Shown here: positions 35,705-44,638 of the stretch, one piece after another
Numbering within the stretch: the first letter of the stretch is position 1
How the letters are laid out: each line of letters begins with the position of its first letter
Origin: an uncultured Pseudomonadota bacterium
GTDB lineage: Bacteria; Myxococcota_A; UBA796; GCA-2862545
DNA: 64,000 nt
Assembly (NCBI GenBank): GCA_913061235.1
Contig: CAJXTB010000016.1
Location: 1-64,000, forward strand
Reading direction: 5' to 3'
Made by a program: the position numbers and the translations under genes
Notes under the pieces: generated by a model
What the model was told of the DNA's origin: nothing
Seen by the model: the letters and a program-made list of their open reading frames with translations, nothing else
The model's database searches: none

Positions 35705-36775
35705 ATGGAATCGACCCCCCTGCCAACAAATCGAGCCGCGTCCCACCCTGTCTCCGTCGCACCCATGATGGAACGGACAGACCGGCACTACCGCGTATTC
35801 ATGCGCGGAATCACAAAGCACACACTGCTGTACACCGAGATGGTCGTTGCCCAGGCGGTGCGTCATGGTCCCCGCGACCGACTGCTCGGATTCGACGCCG
35901 TGGAGCATCCCATTTCGCTCCAGCTCGGTGGAGACGACCCCGCATTGTTAGCCGAAGCGAGCAAGATCGCAGAAGACCTCGGCTACGACGAGGTCAATCT
36001 GAATGTCGGCTGCCCTAGCAGTCGCGTCCAGTCCGGCAACTTTGGCGTGTGTCTGATGGGCGACCCCGACCGCGTGGCCGACTGCATTGAGGCCATGCGC
36101 AGCGCCGTCAGCATTCCAGTGACCTGCAAGCACCGCATTGGCTTTGATGAGATTGATAAGTACGAAGACATGCAGCGCTTCGTCGCACGAGTGGCCCAGA
36201 CCGGGTGTGACCGCTTCACCGTCCACGCGCGAAAAGCCTGGCTCCAGGGTCTTTCTCCCAAGGACAATCGCAACATTCCGCCGCTACGCTACGACGATGT
36301 GTACCGGCTCAAGCAGGAGTTCCCGAACCTTGTTGTGGAGATCAACGGAGGACTGCGCGTGGCGGACATTCAGAGCCAGCTGACCAAGGTCGACGCCGTC
36401 ATGCTCGGCCGCGTGGCCTGGGACGACCCGTACAGCTTTGTGACCGTAGACGCCGACATCTACGGAGACGACTCCCCCACCCTGTCGCGCGAAGAAGTCG
36501 TCCGCCGCTACCTTCCGTACGCCGAAGACCGCCTGACCATGGGTCACCGCATCAGCCACGTGGTCAAGCCTATGCTGGGCCTGTTCGCCGGTGAAGTCGG
36601 TGCACGACTGTGGCGACGTCAGCTGACGGAGGGTGGAAACAAGCGCACCGAGAGCCTGACAGAGATTGTGGAGACAGCGCTCAGCGCGGTCCACAGCGCA
36701 CAAGCTCGCTTTGCCGAATCTACAGCTGCACGTGCCCAAGCAGCAACCATCGCTGACATCGAACACGGGAGCTGA
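35705..36775 (+). CDS. dusA: tRNA-dihydrouridine synthase A
   Basis: 356 residues from ATG 35705, with AGGAAG upstream. It has the FMN-binding TIM-barrel signatures: APMMERTDRHYR, the catalytic Cys in VNLNVGCPSSRVQSGNFG, KHRIGFDE, and the DusA block HARKAWLQGLSPKDNR, then INGG and the MLGRVAWDDP end. DusA reduces U20/U20a in tRNA using NADPH. Housekeeping. The small TfoX-like gene begins 3 bp after its stop. Confidence 0.95.
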   Translation: MESTPLPTNRAASHPVSVAPMMERTDRHYRVFMRGITKHTLLYTEMVVAQAVRHGPRDRLLGFDAVEHPISLQLGGDDPALLAEASKIAEDLGYDEVNLNVGCPSSRVQSGNFGVCLMGDPDRVADCIEAMRSAVSIPVTCKHRIGFDEIDKYEDMQRFVARVAQTGCDRFTVHARKAWLQGLSPKDNRNIPPLRYDDVYRLKQEFPNLVVEINGGLRVADIQSQLTKVDAVMLGRVAWDDPYSFVTVDADIYGDDSPTLSREEVVRRYLPYAEDRLTMGHRISHVVKPMLGLFAGEVGARLWRRQLTEGGNKRTESLTEIVETALSAVHSAQARFAESTAARAQAATIADIEHGS

Positions 36776-36777
36776 CC

Positions 36778-37098
36778 TTGAAAAAGGTGCCCACACACGC
36801 CGACTACCCAGCTCTTGTAGAGCACCTCCAAGAAGCGGTCATTGGCGTGACCACTGGAAGCATGTTCGGCATGCCATGTGCCAAGCGTGGCGGTAAGGCG
36901 TGGCTCGGAGCAGCATTTGGTGGGGTCGTCTTCAAGCTCACAGGCCAAGCCCACACCGATGCTCTGGCGCTTGATGGCGCTGAGCTGTTCGACCCGTCCG
37001 GCAAAGGCAAGCCGATGAAGGCGTGGGTGGTGGTTCCGGCGGAGCAAAAAGAGCACTGGTTCGATCTGGGGCAGAAAGCTCTCGCGCAGGCCGACTGA
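36778..37098 (+). CDS. Small TfoX-like protein
   Basis: 106 residues, TTG start 2 bp after dusA and preceded by GGGAG. The sequence VTTGSMFGMPCAKRGGKAWLG followed by KLTGQAHTDALALDGAELFDP and GKPMKAWVVVP fits the TfoX/YjbR-like small domain, with the first part (MFGMPC) close to the TfoX start. Function unknown. It is the second such small gene in the window besides 26057 but the two are not closely similar. The 100 bp after it, before the convergent mqnC stop, contain no gene. Confidence 0.6.
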   Translation: MKKVPTHADYPALVEHLQEAVIGVTTGSMFGMPCAKRGGKAWLGAAFGGVVFKLTGQAHTDALALDGAELFDPSGKGKPMKAWVVVPAEQKEHWFDLGQKALAQAD

Positions 37099-37198
37099 CC
37101 CAACAGGACGGACGGCGGGCTGGCTAACGGCCCCACATCCGCGGCTGCCATGAGCTGCGGCGGCGTTCAGACACACGCAGGCCACGCCGTTTTGGGGG

Positions 37199-38284
37199 CT
37201 AGACCGCTTCCAGGTCTACCAACGTCACTTCACCGCGCAGACCAAACGGCTCACGGTGCTGTGGCTCAAACCCTTGTGCCCGACAGCTCGCAAGAATCGT
37301 GTCGAACTCGTGGCTGATGCGAGCGCCAGCCTTGGTCGTCACTAGGTCTTCGGTCGGCAGGTCGAAGTCGTCTGCGCCGTAGTGCAGTCCAAGAAGCGCA
37401 TCTTCGTTCTTGGTCAGCACACTGGTGCGAATGTGCGGGATGTTGTCGAGGTAGATGCGGCTCACGGCTAGCCAACGCAGGTACGACGCACTGTCGATTT
37501 CGCTACCGCCCAGCTCGTTGTTGTAAGGCATGTACGTCCAGCAAAGGAAGCTCGGAAGAGCACCGTTGCTCTCGGTCTGGAAGGTACGCAGGCGCTCAAG
37601 ATGGCTCAAGCGCTCGTCCAAGCTCTCATCAAAGCCAATGACCATGGTCGCGGTGCTACCCATTCCGGCGTCCAAGATCGCCTTCTGTGCGGTGTAATAG
37701 TCCTCAACCTTGTACTTGAGCGGACTGTGACGCTTGCGGAAGCGGTCGTCTAGAATCTCAGCACCACCGCCCGTAATCCAGCGTGTGCCGCTCTCGGCCA
37801 AGATGCGCGCGCCTTCGTCGTAGGAGACCTTGCTCACCTTGCAGTAGAACATGAACTCGGCCACGGTGAACTCAAAGAAATCGACCTTTCCTTTGTACTT
37901 TTCGCGAATTTCACCGAAGAGCTTCGCGTAGTCCGTGATGCGCAGCTTGGGGTGGAAGCCGCCGTTGAAGCTGACCAGTGTACCGCCGAGCCCGAGCATT
38001 ACGTCAATCTGCTGACAGACCTGCTCGGTGCTCAGCAAGTAGGTGTCTTTGGCGTTTGGAAGGCGGTAGAACGAGCAGTAGTCACACTTAGCAACACACA
38101 CATTGGTGTAGTTGACGATGGCCATGACCAGATAGGTCGCTGCATTGGGCGCGTGGTAGCGGTTACGCACGAAGGTCGCCAGTTCTCGCAGGTCAGCGTC
38201 CTCTGCAACGCCGTACAGCCAGCCTGCCTCTTCGCGGGAAATGGACTCGTGAGCACGAACTTTGGTGCGAATGGCGTCGATCAT
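37199..38284 (-). CDS. mqnC: Radical SAM enzyme of the futalosine pathway, MqnC-like
   Basis: 361 residues. The radical SAM cluster motif is CVAKCDYCSFYR (CxxxCxxC) preceded by IVNYTNVC, and the later GGGAEILDDRFRKRHSP and FLCWTYMPYNNELGG blocks are typical of the MqnC/MqnE/CofH group. MqnC closes dehypoxanthine futalosine to the cyclic form in menaquinone synthesis. MqnE or a CofG/H-like enzyme is possible from sequence alone. No other mqn gene is in the window, so the pathway assignment rests on this gene only. Confidence 0.78.
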   Translation of the reverse strand: MIDAIRTKVRAHESISREEAGWLYGVAEDADLRELATFVRNRYHAPNAATYLVMAIVNYTNVCVAKCDYCSFYRLPNAKDTYLLSTEQVCQQIDVMLGLGGTLVSFNGGFHPKLRITDYAKLFGEIREKYKGKVDFFEFTVAEFMFYCKVSKVSYDEGARILAESGTRWITGGGAEILDDRFRKRHSPLKYKVEDYYTAQKAILDAGMGSTATMVIGFDESLDERLSHLERLRTFQTESNGALPSFLCWTYMPYNNELGGSEIDSASYLRWLAVSRIYLDNIPHIRTSVLTKNEDALLGLHYGADDFDLPTEDLVTTKAGARISHEFDTILASCRAQGFEPQHREPFGLRGEVTLVDLEAV

Positions 38285-38456
38285 AGCAACCCTCCGGTCT
38301 CAACCAGCTAACCCCGGCGTTTCAAGCAACAACGCCGCTTGCGGTTGCGTCTTCACACAAACCGAGAGTCCGTGTGGCCCCCCTCTACACGTTTGACAGC
38401 CCGAGATGAAACGCGACGCGGGCAGGCGATACGGCCACGACCTACCGAGGCCGACC

Positions 38457-39032
38457 ATGCGCTTGCCATCTGTGTTGCTTCCCATCGCTATTTCGCTCGT
38501 AGGTTGCTCTGCAATCGCGGACGCCCCACAGCCAAACACACCCCACGAGGCCCCCGTGACCCTACAATCCCTGTCCCTGACCCAGCTCGACGGCACCCCG
38601 CTCCCCCCAGAGACCTTGGCAGGCAAGGCGGTCTTGTTCGTCAACGTCGCCAGTCGGTGCGGCTACACACGCCAATATGATGGCCTACAAGCGCTGTACG
38701 CAGACAAGGTGGACGACGGGCTCGTGGTCGTGGGCATCCCCTGCAACCAGTTCGGCGGACAAGAACCCGGCAGCGCTGAGGAGATTGCCACCTTCTGCCG
38801 TGTCAACTACGGCGTCAACTTCCCCATTCTAGCGAAGCAGGACGTCAACGGAGCCGACCGCTCAGCGCTGTACGCATCACTCATCGGTTCGAGTGCCGGC
38901 GGAGGAGCAGACGTCGCCTGGAACTTCGAGAAGTTCCTCGTAGCCCCCGATGGAACAGTCTCAGCGCGATTTCCGAGCAGTGTAGAGCCGAACAGCCCAG
39001 AGCTCATCGCCGCTATCAACGCACTGCTGTGA
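38457..39032 (+). CDS. Glutathione peroxidase-like lipoprotein
   Basis: 191 residues from ATG 38457. A lipobox LVGC (about Cys16) follows the signal, so it is exported and lipidated. The peroxidase core has the catalytic Cys in NVASRCGYTRQY, the Gln motif GIPCNQFGGQEPG and the Trp motif DVAWNFEKFLV, giving the Cys-Gln-Trp triad. It is a Cys form, not a selenoprotein, and probably uses thioredoxin-like reductants in the periplasm. It may act with the di-haem peroxidase next door, both removing peroxides, though 197 bp separate them. Confidence 0.9.
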   Translation: MRLPSVLLPIAISLVGCSAIADAPQPNTPHEAPVTLQSLSLTQLDGTPLPPETLAGKAVLFVNVASRCGYTRQYDGLQALYADKVDDGLVVVGIPCNQFGGQEPGSAEEIATFCRVNYGVNFPILAKQDVNGADRSALYASLIGSSAGGGADVAWNFEKFLVAPDGTVSARFPSSVEPNSPELIAAINALL

Positions 39033-39229
39033 GTGTTTCCTGACACGAGGTGGGAGCAGACCTGCCCTAGCTGAAGACGAAGCCTGGGTTGTCGCTGAAC
39101 TCTGTATGGGTGGCGCCTGACAACGCCGCAGGTGCGAATCATGGGGGTGCGCTGCGCTGTCGCGGGCAAGCCCAGCAGCGCTAAAGTCTGGACGGTTGGG
39201 TCCGATTGGGTGGGTGGAGGTCGCCCGTT

Positions 39230-40231
39230 TTGCGCCGATCTGTTCTAGCCATCGTCGCCCTGATCTCGGTCGGCTGCACACCTGACACCCCGTCAGGCTC
39301 TCTGTCCCCCCTAGATTTTGACCCGGTGGACATCCGAGACGAGCCCTTGCAGTCTTTGCCTGCCGTTCCGTACCAGGCACCCGAGCTGGTTCACCTTGGT
39401 GGGCTGCTCTTTCACGACGTGCGACTGTCGGCCGACAACTCCCTGTCTTGCCACAGCTGCCACAACATCGCCCAAGGCGGCGCCGACGGTCGGGTAGTGA
39501 GTGTGGGTATCGACGGAGCACTGGGCTCAATTAACGCCCCCACAGTGCTCAACAGCGGTCTCAACATCGCGCAGTTCTGGGACGGGCGGGCCCCGACCCT
39601 CGAAGACCAAGTGAACGGTCCCCTCACCCACCCTAGCGAGATGGGCTCGAGCTGGGACGACGTTGTCGCGAAGCTCTCCATTGACCCAGCGATGGTCGGG
39701 GCGTTCGACCGGGCTCTAGACGGACCTGTCACGCCGGCGAACATCCGGACGGCCATCGCCGCGTACGAACGAACGCTTCAGACTCCCAACAGCCCCTTCG
39801 ATCAGTGGTTGCAGGGCGACGATTCAGCGCTCACGACAGCCGAACAGCGCGGCTACACACGGTTCAAAGAGCTCGGCTGCGTAGCCTGCCACCAAGGGAG
39901 AAATGTGGGTGGCAACATGTACCAAACCTTCGGAGTGCTCGCAGACTACTTCGCAGACCGCGGAGACATCACCCCCGCCGACCTCGGACGCTTTGCCGTC
40001 ACAGGCGACGAATCGGACAGGTTCCGATTCCGCGTGCCGTCACTACGCAACGTGGAGCTCACAGCCCCCTACTTCCACGATGGCAGCGCCCCAAACCTGC
40101 CGTCCGCCATTGCAATCATGGCGCACTACCAACTGGGTCGACCGCTGGCCGAACGCGACGTGGACGACATCGCCGCGTTCCTACGCAGTCTGACCGGCAC
40201 ACTTCCTTCCACTGATGAGTACCTTCAATGA
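39230..40231 (+). CDS. MauG/cytochrome c peroxidase-family di-haem lipoprotein
   Basis: 333 residues from TTG 39230, preceded by GGAGG; a TTG at 39206 is an alternative. Lipobox SVGC anchors it to the membrane. Two c-type haem sites are visible: CHSCH in the first domain (preceded by DNSLS) and CVACH in the second (ELGCVACHQGRN), with YFHDGSAPNLPSAI near the C-terminus, as in bacterial di-haem peroxidases. These reduce peroxide with electrons from cytochromes in the periplasm, or oxidise other targets (MauG type). The stop overlaps the ATG of the sensor kinase by 4 bp. Confidence 0.9.
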   Translation: MRRSVLAIVALISVGCTPDTPSGSLSPLDFDPVDIRDEPLQSLPAVPYQAPELVHLGGLLFHDVRLSADNSLSCHSCHNIAQGGADGRVVSVGIDGALGSINAPTVLNSGLNIAQFWDGRAPTLEDQVNGPLTHPSEMGSSWDDVVAKLSIDPAMVGAFDRALDGPVTPANIRTAIAAYERTLQTPNSPFDQWLQGDDSALTTAEQRGYTRFKELGCVACHQGRNVGGNMYQTFGVLADYFADRGDITPADLGRFAVTGDESDRFRFRVPSLRNVELTAPYFHDGSAPNLPSAIAIMAHYQLGRPLAERDVDDIAAFLRSLTGTLPSTDEYLQ

Positions 40232-42495
40232 TTGGGCGGAACATCCTGCGTGTCCAGGGAAGTGCGGCCGCCATCTTGATGGTGCTCACGGCCACTGCGT
40301 TGTGGCGGATGGGGCACACCTACGACGACGCCCACCGTCACACTCTCAATGCAATGACCACCACGCGTCATGCACAGGCGGAGCTTCGGCAGCACACCCT
40401 CATGATTCGTCTCGGGGTCTTGCAGAGCTACGACCCTCTAAACGACGACATCACAGACCTTCGACGTGCCCAGGTTCAGATGAAGGACTGGGCCAACACC
40501 GTAGTGGGGAAAGACGACGCCATCACGTCTGCGCACGCGGAGTTGACGTTGGCCACCGAACTCAAGGCCGCGCTGGTTGAGCAGTACACCTCGCAAGTAT
40601 CGAAACACCGCAACTCGTTGATATACCTGCCCATCGCGCTCGATGCATGGAAGCAGTCTTCCGAGACAGGTACGTCCACTCCAGACCACATGGCCGCCGC
40701 CCAAGATCTGGTACGTCTTGCCCTGACCTACAACGCGGCTCCAACCGAGGCATTCCGAGCCCAGCTGGCGGAGACCCTCAGCCGCTCTGAACAACTGCCC
40801 CAGCTCTCATCGGCAACAACACGGCAGAGCTGGACCCTCCTCCTTCGGCATACCCGCATCGTTCTGGATGTGACCGAGCCGCTGAGCGATACCCTCGACC
40901 AGTTGCTCGAACCCGACATCTCACGCGCTGACCAATCGGTTCACACCGCCTACATGACCGCGTACTCGGGGTTGCGCCAACGTCAGGGCATGCTCCGGCT
41001 GCTCACTTACGCACTGGTGGTGGTCAGCGGGCTACTCTTCGCCGACCTCATTTTGCGCATTCGCCGCCTCTATGCGAGCCTAGAGCAACGCATTGCACGG
41101 CGCACCCATGAGCTTGCCGAGGTGGTCGCGGGCAGTAGACGCATCCTCGACAATGTGAGCGAAGGACTGATCTCGGTCGACCTTCAAGGAATGCCGGACT
41201 CCCAAGCCTCCACAGCACTGCGGAAGTGGCTCGGCGCCCCCGGAGACGCAGAGTCCATTTGGCAATGGCTCGGTCGCTTTGACAAGGAGCTCGGCCAGTG
41301 GTGTGAGCTTGGTTGGGAAGACCTAAAAGCGGGCTTCATGCCCCACGACGTTGTGCTGGACCAACTCCCCAACCAAGTGGAGCTCAACGACCAGATCATT
41401 CGAATTCGCTACAGCCCTATTATTGACGACGAAGGCAATCTACAGCGGGTCCTCGTCATCATGCACGACATCACGCGCCAGGAAAGAGCAGAGCGGAAAC
41501 ACGCCCAAGATGCCGAAAAACTGCAGGTGTTGATGCACGTCATGAACGACCGCGCAGGACTCGGCGACTGCATGGAGCAGACCTCCGACCTGCTGGACCA
41601 ACTGCAGGCAACCACACAAGACCCGCTGGCCTGCAAGCGGCATCTGCACACGCTCAAGGGCAATGTTGGAATGTACGACATGCAGAGCATGATGGCCTGC
41701 TGCCACCAAATCGAGACGCGCCTCCAAGTCAACAACACAAGTGTGAGCCTGAAGGACATCGAGGAACTACGCGAGAAGTGGCGGTACTACGAAGAACTTG
41801 TTCAGCCCTTCTACCAAGCCGACTGTGCCCCATCGCGTGAGGCTGCCCAGCTCAAAGACATTGCTGGCTTGATCGAACAACGCGCTCCCTACGCACGGTT
41901 GGCCTCAACGGCAGCCAGCTGGAATCAAGAATCTATGGCCCTGCGTTTGGCACGACTCGCGCGCCAGACCCAGCACACTGCTAGGCGCCTTGAACATCAG
42001 GTAGACACGTGTATCCAGGACAACGGGCTGTTTACTCCCCTACACACGCTGGACTCACTGTGGGCAGTCGTGCCACACCTCATCCGCAATGCACTGGACC
42101 ACGGAATCGAAGACCCAGACGTTCGCGCGGCACTCGGAAAACCTGCCCGGGGCCGCATTGTGCTTGCAACGCGACGCGCGGCAGACACCTTCGTCTTGTC
42201 GATTCGGGACGATGGAGCTGGAATCCAATGGCAGGCACTGCGAGACAAGGCCATGAAGCTCGGCATGCCCCATACATCACGCTCTGAACTGGAGGCGGTG
42301 TTGTTTGCCGACGGCATCAGCTCCAAAGACACGGTCAGCCAGTTCTCTGGCCGCGGCGTTGGCATGGCCGCCGTTCTACAAGAAACAGTGCGCCGTGGTG
42401 GCACCGTGTCCGTCCACAGCGAGCCGAATGTGGGAACCACCATCGAGTGTGCCATTCCTGGCATCTTCCACAGCATGGAACGAATGGTGGGCTAA
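40228..42495 (+). CDS. Membrane-bound CheA-like hybrid histidine kinase
   Basis: 755 residues. Two membrane helices (about 10-28 and 257-277) flank a helical extracytoplasmic sensor of about 230 residues. Then comes a PAS-like region (RRILDNVSEGLISVDLQG, RYSPIIDDEG), an Hpt domain with H474-T-L-K477-G (HLHTLKGN), and a CheA-type ATPase with N621 in LIRNALDHGIE, DDGAGI and SGRGVGM. No CheW-like domain or receiver is present. The arrangement (Hpt and ATPase in one membrane protein) differs from both classical kinases and soluble CheA. Coupled by 4-bp overlap to the di-haem peroxidase, suggesting an oxidative-stress signal, which is inference. The partner regulator is not in the neighbourhood. 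Confidence 0.87.
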   Translation: MIGRNILRVQGSAAAILMVLTATALWRMGHTYDDAHRHTLNAMTTTRHAQAELRQHTLMIRLGVLQSYDPLNDDITDLRRAQVQMKDWANTVVGKDDAITSAHAELTLATELKAALVEQYTSQVSKHRNSLIYLPIALDAWKQSSETGTSTPDHMAAAQDLVRLALTYNAAPTEAFRAQLAETLSRSEQLPQLSSATTRQSWTLLLRHTRIVLDVTEPLSDTLDQLLEPDISRADQSVHTAYMTAYSGLRQRQGMLRLLTYALVVVSGLLFADLILRIRRLYASLEQRIARRTHELAEVVAGSRRILDNVSEGLISVDLQGMPDSQASTALRKWLGAPGDAESIWQWLGRFDKELGQWCELGWEDLKAGFMPHDVVLDQLPNQVELNDQIIRIRYSPIIDDEGNLQRVLVIMHDITRQERAERKHAQDAEKLQVLMHVMNDRAGLGDCMEQTSDLLDQLQATTQDPLACKRHLHTLKGNVGMYDMQSMMACCHQIETRLQVNNTSVSLKDIEELREKWRYYEELVQPFYQADCAPSREAAQLKDIAGLIEQRAPYARLASTAASWNQESMALRLARLARQTQHTARRLEHQVDTCIQDNGLFTPLHTLDSLWAVVPHLIRNALDHGIEDPDVRAALGKPARGRIVLATRRAADTFVLSIRDDGAGIQWQALRDKAMKLGMPHTSRSELEAVLFADGISSKDTVSQFSGRGVGMAAVLQETVRRGGTVSVHSEPNVGTTIECAIPGIFHSMERMVG

Positions 42496-42501
42496 TCACG
42501 A

Positions 42502-42535
42502 AAACGGCCGCTCCCAAGTTTGGAAGCGGCCGTTT
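42502..42535. terminator. Bidirectional hairpin terminator
   Basis: Arms AAACGGCCGCT (42502-42512) and AGCGGCCGTTT (42525-42535) form a strong stem with a short loop; the next pair is a C/T mismatch followed by two G-C pairs. T-rich bases follow (GTTTCATTT) on the plus strand and AAAA precedes on the minus. It lies between the convergent kinase and acyl-CoA dehydrogenase genes and probably ends both transcripts. Confidence 0.8.
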
Positions 42536-42555
42536 CATTTCAGTTCGACGAGACC

Positions 42556-44388
42556 TTAGATCTTGTCGCTTTCGAGCCAGCTGTAGCCACCTTCGAGCAT
42601 CTTGACGCCTTCGGTGTAGTTGAAGGCGTCATCGTTGCGCCACATGTCGCGGAACCAGTCGTTGATGCGACGGCGAGCGGCGCGGGCAAACAAGTCGGCC
42701 AGCTCTTCCGCTTGCTTCGCGTCCGGATGGTTGGCCTTCTTCATCTTCTGCGCGCGGGCTGCACAGGCGCCAATAGCGTACAGCTCATTGGCGATTTCGA
42801 CGGCACGGAACAGGAAGCCCTGCTTCTTCTCGAGCTTGGCTTGGTAGCGAGCCATGCCGTGGAAGACGGTGCGAGCGAGGCGACGTGCTGCGCGGTCACA
42901 GAAGCGAAGGTGCGAGCCGAGCTTACCGGCTGAGCGGTACTTAAACGGGGTCAGTCCCATCCAGAGGCTTGGGTACCACCAGCTGTAGAAACCAGCCATG
43001 CTCGGCAACGCGCCGACCATGTCGCCGATTCCCGCACCAGGCTTCACTGCGTTTCCAGCGACCTGCAGGTGCTTGTCCAAGGCTTCGCGCGCCATGAACA
43101 GGTGCATGATCTCGGAAGACCCCTCGAAGATGCGGTTGATACGGGCATCACGCATGGCGCGCTCGATGTTGGCCGGCTTCTCACCGCGAGCAATGAGGGA
43201 CGACTCCATCTCGTAGCCACGACCACCGCGAACCTGCATGCCCTTGTCTAGGAGGTCCCAGTGACGGGTTGTGCAGAATTCCTTCGCCGCAGAGGCTTCC
43301 AGACGAATGTCGTAGCCTTGACGGTCAGCGAGCTCGTTGGACAATCGGGCGACCGACTCAATGGCGTAGGTGTGTGCGGTCATGTCGGCGAGCATGTGGG
43401 AGACAGCTTCGTGCTTGCCTACAGGTGCGCCCCACTGAACACGCTCACTAGCGAACTCGCGACACGCCTTGAGTACGTCGCGTGCGCCACCTGCGGTGCC
43501 ACTCGGAATCGACAAACGACCGGCGTTGAGCGTGGTCAGCGCAATGCGCATGCCCATGCCTTCCTTGCCGAGCAGGTTGCCCACGGGAACCTTGACGTCC
43601 TTGAAGAGGATGACGCCGTTGGCGAGTGCCTTGAGGCCCATGAAGTGGCAGCGGTGCTTGACGGTGATGCCGGGGGAGTTGGCCTCAACGACAAAGGCGC
43701 TGATCTTCTTGGTCTCAGGGTTGCGGGCCATAACGACCATCAGCTCGCAGATGGTGCCGTTCGTACACCACAGCTTCTCGCCGTTGAGGATGTAGTACTC
43801 ACCGGTCTCGTCCAACACTGCGGAGCTCGCCAACTTGCCGGGGTCCGAGCCAACCTGTGGCTCGGTCAGAGCAAAGGCGGAGATGGCGCCAGCAGCACAG
43901 CGCGGCAGGAATTCCTTCTTCTGAGCATCGGTTCCGAACAGCTTGACCGGCTGGGGCACGCCAATGGACTGGTGGGCGGAGAGCAGGGCCAAGACGCTGG
44001 CGTCGTACCGACCAAGCATCTCCATGGCCAGGCCGTACTCCACTTGGCTGAAGCCCAGTCCGCCGTACTCGGCCGGAATCTTCATGCCGAAGCAGCCGAG
44101 CTCGGTGAGGCCCTTGATGACGTCATCACCGTACTCTCCGGTGGCATCGATCTTGATGGGGTCAACGTTCGCAGAGAACCATGCGTCTGCCTTGGCAGCC
44201 CACTCCACGAATCGGGCGCTCGGGGCCACTTCCGGCTGCTCGGAAATCCACTCGTACTTGAAGTTGCCGAGGAAGATGTCCTTCATGAAGGAGCGACCCT
44301 TCCAGTCAGCGTCACGAGACTCCTCAATAAGGTCCCGTGTTTCGGCTTCGGCTTTGGCGAGTTCCTGCTCGGATGCTACGCGATTCAT
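42556..44388 (-). CDS. Acyl-CoA dehydrogenase (long/very-long-chain type)
   Basis: 610 residues from ATG 44386-44388, longer than the about 380-residue short-chain enzymes and comparable to VLCAD/ACAD9-like forms. FAD and substrate motifs include FALTEPQVGSDPGK, LNGEKLWCTNG and VRGGRGYEM; the catalytic Glu sits in RIFEGSSEIMH. The C-terminal 150 residues are the extra helical domain of the long family. It oxidises fatty acyl-CoA at C2-C3 in beta-oxidation. Control by a FadR-type repressor is suggested by the palindrome 14 bp upstream of the start. Confidence 0.93.
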   Translation of the reverse strand: MNRVASEQELAKAEAETRDLIEESRDADWKGRSFMKDIFLGNFKYEWISEQPEVAPSARFVEWAAKADAWFSANVDPIKIDATGEYGDDVIKGLTELGCFGMKIPAEYGGLGFSQVEYGLAMEMLGRYDASVLALLSAHQSIGVPQPVKLFGTDAQKKEFLPRCAAGAISAFALTEPQVGSDPGKLASSAVLDETGEYYILNGEKLWCTNGTICELMVVMARNPETKKISAFVVEANSPGITVKHRCHFMGLKALANGVILFKDVKVPVGNLLGKEGMGMRIALTTLNAGRLSIPSGTAGGARDVLKACREFASERVQWGAPVGKHEAVSHMLADMTAHTYAIESVARLSNELADRQGYDIRLEASAAKEFCTTRHWDLLDKGMQVRGGRGYEMESSLIARGEKPANIERAMRDARINRIFEGSSEIMHLFMAREALDKHLQVAGNAVKPGAGIGDMVGALPSMAGFYSWWYPSLWMGLTPFKYRSAGKLGSHLRFCDRAARRLARTVFHGMARYQAKLEKKQGFLFRAVEIANELYAIGACAARAQKMKKANHPDAKQAEELADLFARAARRRINDWFRDMWRNDDAFNYTEGVKMLEGGYSWLESDKI

Positions 44389-44401
44389 AGATGACTCCAG
44401 T

Positions 44402-44419
44402 TGAATGAACGCTCATTCA
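44402..44419. promoter_or_regulatory. FadR-type (TetR family) operator palindrome
   Basis: TGAATGA (44402-44408), 4-base spacer ACGC, and TCATTCA (44413-44419). The arms match the Bacillus FadR consensus TGAATGA-N4-TCATTCA, a repressor released by long-chain acyl-CoA. Placed 14 bp upstream of the acyl-CoA dehydrogenase start, it should repress fatty-acid degradation until acyl-CoA is present. No TetR gene is in the window. The rest of the 250-bp gap to 44639 contains no gene. Confidence 0.7.
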
Positions 44420-44638
44420 CCTGGCGAGGCTCCCCCTGCAAGCGGGAAGTCTTGACGTTGCGTCACGAAAACGTCACTGACGTACACGTGAGCAAAGGCG
44501 GACTCTCAGCCGTCCACGCGCTGGTGGCCTCGCAACCTCCCTTTCAGCGGGTGCAAGCGGCGCAGACCGTCGGCACGCAGCTCGCGGCAGATGCATCCTA
44601 AGGGAGCCTCGTTCCTACGATCTCCATGGTTCGCAGTC

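Noticed and set aside
43261-44394. 377-codon open frame on the plus strand
   Set aside because: It is antisense to the acyl-CoA dehydrogenase, whose motifs are clear; codon-position GC makes such shadows common here.
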